A DNA stretch of 64,000 nt from Schistocephalus solidus (GCA_017591395.1 WEDG01005331.1:124001-188000), one strand, 5' to 3'; counted from the stretch's first letter, positions 46,201 to 55,330 are shown. Notes: generated by a model from the letters alone, not told the origin. Numbers and translations are program-made.

Positions 46201-49200
46201 AGTAAGTGTATAACCACCGCTTTGGCTGTACCGATTGTTAATCCACAATTGGCGCAGCCTGGAGCAAAGAGGTCCATTATCCTTTACATGTCCTCCTGGG
46301 TCACGGTGTTAAGGGCGCAGTCGTCTGCGAAGAGCAGGTCATGGACTGTAACCGCCGACACACGCGTTGGAGCCTGCATACGCCAACTGTTGAGAAGGTA
46401 CCCGTCAGTTCTGTAGGCGATGCGGATCCCAGGGTGCTCATCACGGTAGGCGTCCATCAGCATAGCAGCGAACGTGAGCCTGAACAGGCTGGGAGCCAGT
46501 ACTCAGCCCTGCTTCACTCCGGTGGTCACTGCGAATGCTTCGGATACCGTCCCGTTGTCCGTGACGCACGCCATCAGCCCATCGGGAAGCCGACGCACCA
46601 TACGCGTGACCTGCTCATGGCAGCCGAATTTCTGTATGATGTTCCACAGGCCTTTACGATCATCGTGCAAAAGGCTTTCGTTAGAACCACGAAGGTAATA
46701 TAGAGGTGAGTTCGCATCTCCTAGCACTTCTCGTGTTGCTGGCGGGTGGCAAATATCATGTCAGTTGTTCCGCGGTGTAGGCGGAAGCCACTTGGGCTTT
46801 CCGGGAGCAGGCCCTGCTCTAGCTGACCGTTAAGTCGATTGAGAAGGATACGGGCAAAGTTCTTTCCAACGATTTTGGGTAACGAGATGCCTTCGTGGTT
46901 ATCATAGAGTTGCCGGTTCCCCTTCCGCTTGTAGGGATGGACAATTGTAACTACTCTAAACTCTTGAGGAACTTTTCCTTGATGCCACATCTACTGGAAT
47001 ATTGTTGTGATTTCCACTATCAGCCGGGGCTCACCATGTTTGTAGACTGCCGATGGGATTGCATCGGATCCCGGTGCTTTCCGGCTGGAAATATGTTTCA
47101 CGACCAGGATGGCTCATAGTAGAGAGGGCGGCAGATCTAGGTCATTTTTCATGTCCACTTGGGGGAGTTTGTCTATGGCAGGAGATGGCTGACGAGCAAT
47201 CGAGGACATATCCGAATTGCTCGGCCCAGCGCTTCAGAATTCGAGATTTCTTCATCAGAAGTGTTGGGTCGTCCGAACTGAGCAGCGGTGCGGTTCCGTA
47301 GAAGGCCTTGATGTCTTTGAAGAAAATTTTCATTTCGTTGCAGTTTGCAAATCCTTGGATTTCATCAGCCCTGCGGACCATCCAGGCATCCTGCATCTAC
47401 CACAGCCGTTGCTGTACAGGGTAGTAGCATCTGAAGAAGGCTGCTTTGGTGGCATCAGTTCGAAGTCAATGTGGGCTTTGTCTAGTCGATTCTTCTCCGC
47501 ATGTAGGTTGCTGATGCCCACGTCATCGTCGTCAAACCAGTCCTGGTGTTAACGACGTGCGCATCCGAGGACTTCGAGGGCGGTGGAATTGATGACGTTC
47601 CGCAGTTGAAAACCATAGTGTCTCCACGGTCTTCCAGTTTCAGTTCAAGGAAAATTAACGTCCACAACTAAAGTTGGCGCTAATATGCCTAAGATCAATT
47701 AGACGAAACGCTATATAATAAGTTAATTCTTTAGATATCTCACTGTGGAATGTCTGCGTACTTTACATTTTCCAAAGTTAATTCAGGATAAAATTACGTA
47801 GCTTTACCAGATTTTGACTTCCCTCGAAATTTACTGATAAATGTTTTGCTATATTTTTTTAATTCTAATCGTCGTTCTAAGAAAGAAAAATGCATATTGG
47901 ATTGGTCAAATATACACTAAGATTTCGCGAAAATTAAATATCTTCATCGCCTTCTGTTCCTAACTTCTAGGGGAATCTATGCGAGACAAAAATACTTTTC
48001 TTGACATATGCTTCAAATTTAACATTTCTTTTTGCGGGCATTTATCTCCACCTCATCAAGTTTTTTACGGTGCCGATTCTCGGTGTGGTAAAACAACATA
48101 CGGTCAAACTGGTCTATGAATTCGTTTTGCGGCGAAAACCGTCAGAAATTTGCTAAGCATACTTTGTAGAGCTCAATTTGTGTCATTTTCTCGAAAACAG
48201 GACAAGTAATCAAAATTTTCTTCACCTGATTTGCACTGACTTACGATTAGCATTTCCTGTTCCATTACAGATTAATTTGAAACCTTTAGTGATTATATTG
48301 ATGTTCTCTCATAGCATAAGAAATTTCTTGGATATCCGACAACCTCCGATTTCACCCAAATTTTGCCTGTTTTCCTTCAATACACAAGAATTAAAATGCA
48401 GTGTTGTTAACTAAAAGGTTTTCTGAGTTGTAAGCTAAATTACTGAATAAAATTTCGGTCACTACACTGCATGAAGTAGGTCATCTAATGGAGCTTGGGA
48501 TAAATGTAACTTATAAGGCTTTAGCAATAAAAAAAAGGGTTGGTTTCGAGCACCACAATCATCAGGACAAGACCCGATTAGCAAAATAAAGTGCAAAACG
48601 GCAGAATGAGGACTTTATTCTGTGCAAAAGTCGAGTTTTTGCCTCATACTGTAGTGGCCGCAGACTAGAACCGAGAGTGTACTGACAGTAACTAACATAG
48701 TAAATTGCCTTTATACATGAGTCGAAGCAAGCTCATGACAGCTTCTATAAGTGAGTGGTGTTTTCAACTGAAAGCTAGACGACTGTGACCGCCTACGCAC
48801 ACGTGCAATGGCTCCTTCTTATATTCCCCATCTTGGTCATCTCGGTGTGAGTGTCAAGGGGGCTAGGTCATGCTGTGGCGCGCGAAGACGGGTTCGCCAG
48901 CCCTGTCAGTCTCTGCAACCACTCCCGCATTAGAAAATTGATCGGCTTGGGCGGTGGCCTGCTTCTGGGAGTGAGGAAGAAAGTGAGGTCAACGTCTCAG
49001 CGAATTTTCCTCACTGCAAACAATCTAATGCACTCGGTGCGCTAAAAGCCGTGGTTTCGAAGGCCGAAAGCTGACGGGATAACTGGGTCCCCGGACTGAG
49101 AAGCAGACTGCAATAGTTCCTTCTCAAGGTAGCCTTTAAAGCATTCCGACTCAGCTGCAATCCAAGCCACCCCCCTTTCTTGCTCTTGTGTTCTTGTTTG

Positions 49201-51069
49201 TGGTGAACCACATTGCGTGAGCCTGCACCCTCTCCCATCTATGGTCTTCTTGAACCCGTCTTGAAAAAGGGTTTTGGTTGAGATGTGAAAAGTGAGTGAA
49301 GTAGATGCCGTGAAAGTCAGCTATCACTAGAATCCAGCGCAAGTCACCGTCCCTGCCCCACCATGCCCTAGAGCACACGATTAAAATCCTGGAAACTACA
49401 AAGGTCTAAGACAAAATCGACTGAGGGTTGAAGGTTAGCGCGTCTGAGACAAAGTGAGGTGGCTTTGCAGCAGGAGCATTTAGGATAAAATTGAAATGCC
49501 TTACATCTTTCGAGCCGCAAAGAAAATAAGGCCGACTATGAACTGATGGCAGCCGTCCACAGTTCCCACGATAGAGGTCAAAGGACGAATTTCACTGGGA
49601 GAACTGTCTGAGATACAGCGCGGTTAACGAGAATGCATCAGCGCTTCTGGCTGAAGCGAGACAGACCTAATTCTAAAGAATGCTGTATTGCTTTCCGGCA
49701 TGTACGTTTCCTCACCGCTAGGTCACTGCATTTTAGGCGACATCTCGGAGCCCTCCGGTAAGCAGACAAGCGAAGACTTCATCAACACCCTCCTACCTAA
49801 CATCTTTCGTGCCCCTTCTTTTGGACCTTCAAATGGCGAAAGTTCTGAGGCCTGCATCAATAACTTCCTGGAGATTCTCTGCCAGCTGATAATTCTAGGC
49901 ACAGTGAAGAGTGAGTGCATGACTGAACTGCTCCGGGCTCCGGACAGCCTCTTCATTGACCCGCAACAGGCTGAGGAAGACAAAGCAGTGACAAAGTTGA
50001 AGTATTTTAAGAGAGGGTATGTAGCGTGCAAATTACTTGTTCATACAGTAGATTTACTATGGCATGAAATGTTAACCGGAATTCAAAACTGTGTTTATGG
50101 TTTAAAAGATACTCAAGTGGGGCTGGCATATTAATTACCGTGCAGGGTAATATCAAGATTATTCAGTCTCTGGCTAGACGCCAGCTTTTGAACCAATTTC
50201 TTTGCGACCGTCTTCAAAAACTGGACTCTAAAAATGACTACTTAGGTGCCATGCACTTTGTCCATTCATTTTAAAGGCCCCTACAAAATCAAATATATTT
50301 AATGAAAAAACACAAAAAAGTATTCCTTCTTTCACTCAATTTGACTGGAAATTGTATCTTCTTCAAATTTAATGCTAAAAGAAAATGTATCTTTCGGTTT
50401 TAAATGAACTGCCTAAATGGCGGAATAGCATTGAAGCAAATCCGCTATTTCATTCAACTTCAGAGTTTCCAATTTGAGATGTGTAGATTTTCCAGGTAAG
50501 GCAAATCTTTCATTTATATAAGCTATTAAAAGGAGATAATCAAGGGCTAGTTAAAGTTTGCAATAGACGTGGTCCATGTTTAACACTCCCCAAAGGCCTC
50601 CCAATACATCATTTGAAAAAAAGAAGTCATCTGCTATCAATTGAGTACAATTAATTTTATTTTCGTGCACCTAGTCTAAAAAATACATTCAAAAATTGAG
50701 CATACATTGACAAGATACATGTATGCAGTCATTTTTCTACAGAGTGTAGCGGTCTTATTACTCTCCGGTGGCGAAAGAATACCGCATTCTTCATTACAAA
50801 GCTTTTGCAACACCTTCCTTAAATGTTAATTTGTTTCACCAATCAGATTGCGCTCTCTTGCTGCCTCCCTCCATCCAATCGCGTCGCTGCGCCACCTATC
50901 GATTCGAGCTATCCGCCGTGAACTACAGTACGCAATGTGCCAGCAGACGGAACCCAGGGATGACGCCCGCCTTAACATTTATAACTTCTTCCAGAACCAA
51001 GTAGACAGCCTCAACTGCCCGTCTCACCTGAGGGAATGTCTTCATTTTCGTACTCACCGTCTCCTCTAA
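36422..51069 (+). CDS. Ankyrin-repeat and SOCS-box (ASB-like) protein, four exons
   Basis: ASB proteins are substrate receptors of Elongin B/C-Cullin 5 ubiquitin ligases. Exons 36422-36640, 40601-40991, 49722-50016 and 50847-51069 give 1128 nt, 375 codons plus TAA. All junctions are GT/AG and in phase (0, 1, 2). Ankyrin-like units lie at about residues 38-73, 74-106 ([14 protein letters not shown]) and 108-140 ([15 protein letters not shown]). Exon 3 is helical and not recognised. Exon 4 encodes a SOCS box, residues about 315-370: [14 protein letters not shown] then [14 protein letters not shown], matching the BC-box and the LPLP-type Cul5 box with LS for LC and LNCP. The introns (3960, 8730 and 830 bp) hold SINEs, an RTE-like copy and AT-rich repeats. 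Confidence 0.75.
37215..37500 (-). repeat. Family H repeat, copy 3 (intron 1 of the ASB-like gene)
   Basis: Left end 'ttatttaccataatggcagc', right end 'gtacctgcgctaccagtata', which are partly reverse complements. The body holds the hammerhead-like block at 37271-37341 on minus: CCCA, CUGAUCA (G8 to C), AUAUCGGC, CAAA (G12 to C), CACGUGGC, UGGG. Two core changes make it inactive. Confidence 0.6.
37501..38700. other. Intron 1 sequence, nothing recognised
   Basis: No frame, RNA or clear repeat, apart from a weak family G-like block near 38390-38440 ('aaggtgcggtagatactgc'). Confidence 0.35.
38705..38830 (+). repeat. Family G retroposon fragment
   Basis: 'gagagagtgcggtagatgct', 'gtctactatcactttaaatt' and 'gcaagtcaccatccctgc' match the 23.6 kb element in order. 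Truncated on both sides. Confidence 0.65.
39040..39200 (+). repeat. Repeat shared with 54.54-54.66 kb
   Basis: 'ttctaccttcattcagccaatcataac' also occurs, with few changes, on the minus strand at about 54570-54600, preceded in both by a 'cagtct...gggct' block. A low-copy interspersed repeat of unknown type. Confidence 0.5.
39352..39560 (-). mobile_element. Family S SINE, copy S6
   Basis: The minus strand carries 'cacacttgggattgggtatg', the hammerhead region 39535-39491 (core AUGAUGA, C3 to A; stem II, GAAA, AUGGCCAU and CCGGUC intact), and the tail to 'gatagtat'. It is joined head to head to S7 at 39561. Confidence 0.75.
39652..39720 (+). tRNA. tRNA-like head of SINE S7
   Basis: A box TGGTTCAGTGGTAGAGC fits TRGYNNARNNG. 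The B box reads GGCTTCAAATCC (one insertion and one change). A pol III promoter relic, not a working tRNA. Confidence 0.6.
39741..39786 (+). ncRNA. Hammerhead-like motif in SINE S7 (G12 lost)
   Basis: GACUGG, CUGAUGA (39747-39753), stem II GGCA-AAUA-AGCC, then UAAAA in place of GAAA, AUGGCCAU, CUGGUC. Stem I pairs fully (GACUGG with CUGGUC, wobbles). The lost G12 predicts inactivity. Confidence 0.55.
39958..40026 (+). tRNA. tRNA-like head of SINE S8
   Basis: A box TGGTTCAATGGTTGAGC and an exact B box GGTTCGAATCC, the best pol III promoter of the tandem. Confidence 0.65.
40047..40091 (+). ncRNA. Hammerhead-like motif in SINE S8, core strings intact
   Basis: GACUGG (40047-40052), CUGAUGA (40053-40059), weak stem II (GUUU/AGUC), GAAA (40074-40077), palindromic AUGGCCAU, U, CCGGUC (40086-40091). 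Core and stem I match S1; stem II has lost at least one pair. Confidence 0.6.
40195..40276. repeat. (AT)n microsatellite, longest in the window
   Basis: About 80 bp of AT dinucleotides between SINE copies S8 and S9, within ASB-like intron 1. Confidence 0.95.
40278..40450 (-). mobile_element. Family S SINE, copy S9
   Basis: The minus strand carries a degenerate tRNA-like head (about 40440-40362, B box AGTTCAAGCTT) and the hammerhead region 40344-40300: CUGAUGA intact, stem II GGCU-ACUA-AGCC, CAAA in place of GAAA, AUGGCCAU, U, CCGGUC. It lies 150 bp before ASB-like exon 2. Confidence 0.7.
40601..40991 (+). CDS. ASB-like gene, exon 2 (ankyrin repeats)
   Basis: Acceptor cgtttgacag|GAT, 391 nt, donor TCTG|gtgagt, phase 1. 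Encodes two ankyrin-like repeats, then [21 protein letters not shown] and a helical tail EEWRS. GC-rich against its AT-rich surroundings, as expected for coding DNA in this window. Confidence 0.75.
41300..41425 (+). repeat. Family S SINE, degenerate copy S12
   Basis: B-box relic 'gggtccgaattcc', 'ctggggttgggcatggatgg', then CUGACGA and GAAA in the right places. Old copy in ASB-like intron 2. Confidence 0.5.
41430..43590. other. Intron 2 sequence, nothing recognised
   Basis: Overlapping frames on both strands at 43150-43520 are open but carry no motif I know. No RNA or clear repeat. Confidence 0.35.
43600..43800 (-). repeat. Family G retroposon, inverted copy
   Basis: The minus strand repeats 'gtcaccatccctgcaccaac', 'catacggtggacatcgtc' and 'gggaggaggagagtg' of the 23.6 kb element. 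Confidence 0.65.
43895..44430. repeat. Family K repeat, two partial units
   Basis: The block 'agccattgcagcctgactct... agtcagccactccgcacaa... ggcaaccttccaagccacgg' at about 43905-44030 recurs at about 44295-44415. The piece between contains 'tgtttatagtgaggaaaaa' and 'gagccggtcagttgtctgatg', repeated inverted at 48.8-49.1 kb. A 91-codon minus frame (44259-43984) is shared in part with that copy. Confidence 0.6.
44590..47660 (-). mobile_element. RTE-like retrotransposon, copy 2, 5'-truncated
   Basis: Same family as copy 1, lying in ASB-like intron 2 in antisense. It lacks the endonuclease and begins in the linker (47667). RT blocks: [43 protein letters not shown], and FADDCALN intact at about 46331-46320. 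Thumb: [23 protein letters not shown]. The tail has a finger [25 protein letters not shown] (about 45440-45380, first Cys lost), then a Ser/Thr/Pro-rich linker and two or three further C2H2-like units ([18 protein letters not shown] at about 45130; one near 44960). Many stops; dead. Confidence 0.8.
47690..48510 (+). repeat. AT-rich repeat family R, copy 3
   Basis: Parallels 22.3-22.85 kb block by block: 'ggtaaaacaacatacggtcaaactgg', 'attaatttgaaacctttag', 'ttggatatccgacaacctcc', 'ttttccttcaatacacaag', 'gcatgaagtaggtcatcta'. Confidence 0.6.
48780..49170 (-). repeat. Family K repeat, inverted copy
   Basis: The sequence on + here matches the reverse complement of 43.9-44.27 kb: 'attttcctcactgcaaacaatct', 'aaagccgtggtttcgaaggc', 'gctgacgggataactggg'. 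A 64-codon frame (48851-49045) shares the pattern [11 protein letters not shown]...FLTANNL with the 44 kb frame, so an old coding segment is possible. Confidence 0.6.
49190..49375 (+). repeat. Family G retroposon fragment
   Basis: 'agcctgcaccctctcccatc', 'gtcttcttga', 'gtagatgccg', 'ctatcacta', 'gcaagtcaccgtccctgccc' follow the order of the 23.6 kb element. It lies directly beside the family K copy, as at 43.6-43.9 kb, so G and K may be parts of one larger element. Confidence 0.6.
49722..50016 (+). CDS. ASB-like gene, exon 3
   Basis: Acceptor ctcaccgctag|GT; the G of exon 2 completes a Gly codon. 295 nt open, including [20 protein letters not shown] and a block with [16 protein letters not shown]; ends KYFKRG with donor GG|gtatgt, phase 2. 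The function of this middle region is not recognised. Confidence 0.65.
50285..50720. repeat. AT-rich repeat family R, copy 4 (inverted arms), in ASB-like intron 3
   Basis: The arm 'ttaatgaaaaaacacaaaaaag... tatctttcggttttaaatg' at 50285-50405 is matched in inverted form at 50605-50720. Both resemble the arms at 26350-26515 and 26779-26945. Confidence 0.55.
50847..51069 (+). CDS. ASB-like gene, exon 4 (SOCS box, stop)
   Basis: Acceptor gtttcaccaatcag|A completes Gly (GG|A). 74 codons to [17 protein letters not shown] fits the SOCS-box BC motif (S/P-L-x2-L-C-R-x2-IR) and [13 protein letters not shown] fits the following Cul5-box region. This exon is the strongest evidence for family membership. 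Confidence 0.75.
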
Positions 51070-51362
51070 CTTACGCCTCAGTCGCATCCGTCCAATTCGC
51101 CTCCTAGAACCCGAAGATATATAGTTCAGTGGCGAACATCACCTCCAAAACCAAGAGAACAAAACGCTGGTTGTATCTAGCCTCTCGCTTTGTCTCTGCA
51201 TTTTCCATCTTAACCATGCGTGTACAGTTATTTATTTTGTTAAGCTCCTGCATATCATTCAGTTAACTGTTTGGTAAAGAGAGAAACATATCGGCAATGT
51301 CACCGGAAATGACACAGTTATCCTCCCAACTCAAAGGTAATAATAGTTAACAATCAAATGGC

Positions 51363-51368
51363 AATAAA
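51363..51368 (+). terminator. Candidate poly(A) signal of the ASB-like gene
   Basis: AATAAA about 295 nt after the stop, before the next repeat begins at 51446. Confidence 0.4.
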
Positions 51369-51445
51369 AATGTGGTCCTCGGTGTAAGGCAGTGAATGAC
51401 GAGTGGAACACTTCGAAGTTAAAGCATCCAGTCATGTTGCTAAAT

Positions 51446-51651
51446 GAGAAGAAGTAGACACGATCGCTCAGGCAAACACTTTATTCGCCTGACATTTTGG
51501 ATTCCAACTCGCACCTATCATCAGAGGCAGTTTCGGATTCTATGTCGAACTTCAACGTATCTGATACTGTCTCTGCAGAAGGGTTCAAGTTGGAATCCGA
51601 CACATCAGGCTAATAAAATGTTTGCCTGAGAGGTTGTGTCTACTTCTTCTC
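51446..51651. repeat. Inverted pair of family P (Penelope terminal) repeats
   Basis: 51446-51531 and 51566-51651 are 86-nt inverted repeats, about 80% identical by eye, with a 34-bp spacer. The outer ends are gagaagaagtagacac. Each arm carries a hammerhead-like region: left (minus) has CUGAUGA but AAAA for GAAA; right (plus) has CUGCAGA and GACA. No coding sequence between them. Confidence 0.65.
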
Positions 51652-51659
51652 AATTACTT

Positions 51660-52230
51660 CCCGGAACCCACATTTTCACTTGCATCGGCATGTTTGTAGA
51701 TGTCTGCCGTCAACAGTCAGACAGAAAAGAACAGAGCTTTCTCGTTCTCACCCTAAGCTTGATTGACCCCGTTAATGATTTTTGCTGTATGCTGGCATTC
51801 GAAAATGCCATCAAAATAAAGATGACGGCCATCGTTGAAATGCTGGTGCACAGAGTAATTTCATCAAAATCTTCTTTGAAAGTTGCTCTTTCAGAGTGCC
51901 AAAAATACAGCACGTACATCCTGCTTGGCAAAGTTTTTAATATAAGCCATAAAAATTTATATAAATAAACAGAAACATTTATAGAGACAATGCGATTGCT
52001 TCTACAGTAACTAGATCAAACATGGTGATCATTTTCGCACGATAAGTTCCGTGATGGGACTGCAGGTCTTCTACGAGTAATGGTTTCGTATATGCGTCGG
52101 AGATAAGCTATGGTTATCCACGCTTAATGGTTCATTAAGTAAAAGTCGAAAATGGTTCCTTCCTCGATTATATGACCCCTAAAAAGCCTAGGAGAACAGG
52201 ATCCGTTGGTATCCTATTTCAGGAAGAATA
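51660..52230. other. Non-coding stretch, no gene recognised
   Basis: 'cttcccggaacccacattttcacttgcatcgg' at 51658-51690 is the outer part of the family P terminus. The rest holds overlapping frames on both strands (51636-51968) without motifs. Confidence 0.35.
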
Positions 52231-52234
52231 ATGT

Positions 52235-52365
52235 TGGAATTATGGTTAGGGAAAGGTTTAAGCATGGTGCTAACTGTAGGGTTAGGTTTTAGAGTGGGGT
52301 AGTTTTAAGATTTGGGATATAGCTTAGGTTAATGGGAGAGTAAGTGTTAGGGTTAGGAAACGAGA
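52235..52365. repeat. Degenerate TTAGGG-like tract
   Basis: Repeated ggttaggg, agggttaggtttt, gcttaggttaatggg and gttagggttagg within 130 bp. It resembles a decayed interstitial telomeric array, though the units are irregular. Confidence 0.45.
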
Positions 52366-52569
52366 GTATGAACCCTTCCTGGAATTTGGTGCAAAGCCAT
52401 CTTTATTACTACGCGGGGCACCACAATTTGCATATACAGGATAAGGGGCCATATCAGCAATCCTTGCTGATTCCCTAGACACATGATCCATCGCGCTTTC
52501 AGAGTGAACGGTTTTCCCGGAAGGAAAAACAGCAAATAGTTTTCTCACCCATCCGTATGCTACCTGATG

Positions 52570-52745
52570 AAAATAACCCACAAGGACAAAGGGAAACTGA
52601 ATTGGCCGTTTCTAGCTTATTAGCCATAATCACCAGCCATATTTAACCCCAAGTGCTGAGCCACAACTGTGCGGTTGCTGGCGGGCTTTAGAGTGATCCC
52701 CAAGGCAGAATGGGAAGACTGACTCCCGGTGAGTGCGGTGAAATG
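52570..52745 (-). repeat. Family S SINE, degenerate copy S10, with adjoining repeat
   Basis: 52595-52655 on minus: 'cttggggttaaatatggctgg', UGAUUAU, stem II GGCU-AAUA-AGCU, GAAA, CGGCCAA. Next to it 52665-52735 ('tgtgcggttgctggcgggct... ccccaaggcagaatggga') recurs at 60.38-60.45 kb. Confidence 0.5.
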
Positions 52746-52979
52746 TCGATACACCAATGCCAGTATACTGTTCTTTATCTGAACGACAGAATGGTGTTCC
52801 GACGGCTCCTACTGCCCCTTAACTGTCACTTCACCGCAGAGTTTTGAACTACGGGCTCAAATAATCTGCATTAGCCGTTGACACCCATGTTGCAGAGCTT
52901 ATTCTACAGAGCGTATAAACAGAAATGTTTTCGGCGTAGACGTCAAGAGTGCAGAATTGTGCGCATCCCTATTGAACTA

Positions 52980-54160
52980 AGGTACCCGTGCCCATTCGTA
53001 GAAGTCTAGTTTTCTAAGTGAAGAAGAAGAAGGTTGCTCATTCGCCAGAATCAGAGCTTTATTCGCATAAGCTTTCGAACCCCTACTAAAATCCACCGCC
53101 AGAGATAAGAGGAAAACAAAAGCAAGCAAGGCAGGTGCTAATCGGACACCAGTCCGCAGGTGACTGCACAGGGCTCTGCACAGCAGCACGAGATCGATAA
53201 ATCGATTGACCAAGTTCTCATTGGAGGCCCAGGATTCAATCAATTATTGGCTTGTCTTGCATCTGGCGTGGACGATTATCTTCGTGGCTGTGAAGTTAAA
53301 CGCGTGGCCTGTTTCGTATGTGTGGGCAGCCACTTGTGATAAGTCATCACCCCATCTCACAGCCAGCTTATGCTCGTATATGCGCGATCCAATCATACGC
53401 CAAGTCTGTCCTGTGTACTTAGGAGTAAAATTTAGGCACGGGATGAGATACACTACCTCTGACTGCTCAATAGGATTAAAACTGTTATTGATTCTCGTAA
53501 CCCTCCTGCGCATGGTAGCTTTGGCCCGGTGTGCAATTCTAACACATAGTCCCGCAACAATTCACTCGGTTGCTTCTGACATGTCCTTGATGTATGGCAA
53601 GGCATGCCAAACCACAAGGGTTGGTTCTGGTTGGGTCCTCCGGGGGCAAACACGTAGGCACCGGCTAACGAACGCCTTCAGATAGCCCTTCGGCATAAAC
53701 TGGTCGCAGAGGAAACGGGCCTCACGTGCTTTTCTACCGGGTTGATGCAATGAGTCTGGATGCGTTCGAACAGTGTTCTCATACAGCTTCATTTGTGAGC
53801 CACCGTGTGGTTGCTGTAGAAATTGAAAAGCTGCTTAGTGTTCATCGCCTTTCTGCAGACAGCCGTTTCTATTTCGCCATCGAGACGTGACCTGATGAGG
53901 ACATCAAGGAAGGGGAGCTGCTGCTCTTTTGCTTCTTTCCCTCGTGAATTGTATATCTGGGAAGATTGAGTTAACGTGCTCATGGAAATGCTGCAAATTG
54001 TTCCTCTTGACGATAACAAATGTGTCATGGCGAGCGAACAAACTTCTCCTTCTTCTTCACTTTTATGCACACCTGGAATGTGAAAATTCGCCTCTATTCG
54101 TCTGGTTTTCCGACGCGCTGGAACTGATGCACCAAAACATGCGCATGCCAGCATTCACGC
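52980..54160 (-). pseudogene. Penelope-like element 2: RT and GIY-YIG nuclease remnants
   Basis: The minus strand reads ARHDTFVIVKRNNLQHFHEH (about 54035-53985; the catalytic RYVDDTF block has lost residues), then KEQQLPFLDVLIRSRLDGEI, NTKQLFNFYSNHTVAHK, FLCDQFMPKGYLKAFVSRCL, and LPYIKDMSEATE. The nuclease (53513-53244) has VVYLIPCLNFTPKYTGQTWR, the GIY-YIG-type Y...YTG core, then SRIYEHKLA and SQVAAHTYETGHAFNF. The C-terminus LIESWASNENLVNRFIDLV (about 53240) parallels CELLEFWF in PLE 1. The family P terminal motif follows at 53110-53020. 5'-truncated, with several frameshifts. Confidence 0.8.
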
Positions 54161-55170
54161 GAGGTGCTGGCAGTCAGATCACATGCATCTACTTCACGTA
54201 AGAGGTGGCGCTTTGCCTGCAGGAAACAAAACCTGTAGCCACAGGTTTGCGCTGCTTTTAGTTTTTTTCGCCAACAGTGGCAAACTATTTTGGTTGCAAA
54301 TAACAATGCCTTTTTAGCTTTGCTAAGTGCAGCCATTGCCCGGAATATATGCGCACATGAGGCAATGCCTCTTTGCGGTGAGACGCTACTGAAGTTATAG
54401 GAGAACGCCAGGATTGGTCGCACAGACAAGGCCTGCGTTGTGTGATATCCGACTTTGAGCGCGAACTTGTTCTGCGGGAGTTGTTCGCGGGGTTTGGCAA
54501 ACGAGTCCACAGGCGGAATCATATGTGTGGTGTGCAGGCACATTTTCGTGCTTTTGGCCACAGATGTTGTTCGGGAGTTATGATTGACTGAATGAAGGTA
54601 GAAATAATAGCCCAAAATAGACCTGTACCGATCTACGCCCATCCTTTGTCGTCTACCCCGGCTGCTATTACGACGTGGCCGAATTCGGTCGAATTGCTTG
54701 ATTCTGGCCTTTGCCGCCCTTACGGAGTCTGTTTGCTTCAGAAAGCTAATGGATCTGTGTGTAAATACGCACTGATTCACCACAATGACAGAACAGGTAC
54801 TAGCTAAAAGTCCAAACATACGTGTTTCGATGATCTTGTGCCCCTGGACGACGCAGAGGTGGAGGGGGGGGCGGTTTGCTCATTATTGGCGAATCGGCAC
54901 CTTCCGCACTATTCTAAATTTGATGTGCTTGAATGCTGGAACGCGTTTAGCGTCTTGGTTTGGAAGATTGCCAACTGATGGAGTGTGTCCGTTCACATGC
55001 GGATGGACCGGAGGATCAAGCCAGACTATAGTAGCACCCTCTTAGTGAGGCACTTACGACACTTCCAGTGACTTACGATCGGAGATACTCTTATTGTACA
55101 TTGATGGAGGTAGTGGAGACCAGGTTACGTGTGTAAGTACGTTGTAGCTTCATTGCTCATTGCACCCTTG
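54161..55170. other. Non-coding stretch with repeat fragments
   Basis: A 241-codon minus frame (54819-54094) is the longest open frame in the window. It overlaps two known repeats (54540-54660 and family H at 54793-54830) and PLE 2, and has no recognisable domain. I treat it as chance. Confidence 0.4.
54793..54860 (-). repeat. Family H repeat, copy 4 (3' half)
   Basis: The minus strand keeps AUCGAAACACGUAUGU, UUGGACUUUUAGCUAGUACC, the GAAA side of the hammerhead-like motif. The CUGAUGA side is not recognisable. Confidence 0.5.
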
Positions 55171-55174
55171 ACCA

Positions 55175-55330
55175 CCCTCGATTGGCTTGGCACTGTTTTG
55201 CTACCAGAGCGGTGTGAGTGTGGAAGGCGAAAGAGCTGTAGATGCTGCTCGCGATTCATCTGTGATGGCCCGATCCTTCGAAGCATGCAGTGTATATCGC
55301 GCTGGCTACGGTCGAACTGTAAGATTGGTT
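55175..55330 (+). repeat. Family G retroposon, degenerate
   Basis: 'agagctgtagatgctgctcgc' and the end 'ctacggtcgaactgt' match the interior and 3' end of the 23.6 kb element. Confidence 0.45.

Noticed and set aside
54094..54819. Longest open frame (241 codons, minus strand) as a gene
   Set aside because: It overlaps known repeats and the PLE 2 remnant in a different frame and shows no domain. Length alone is not enough in GC-mixed DNA.
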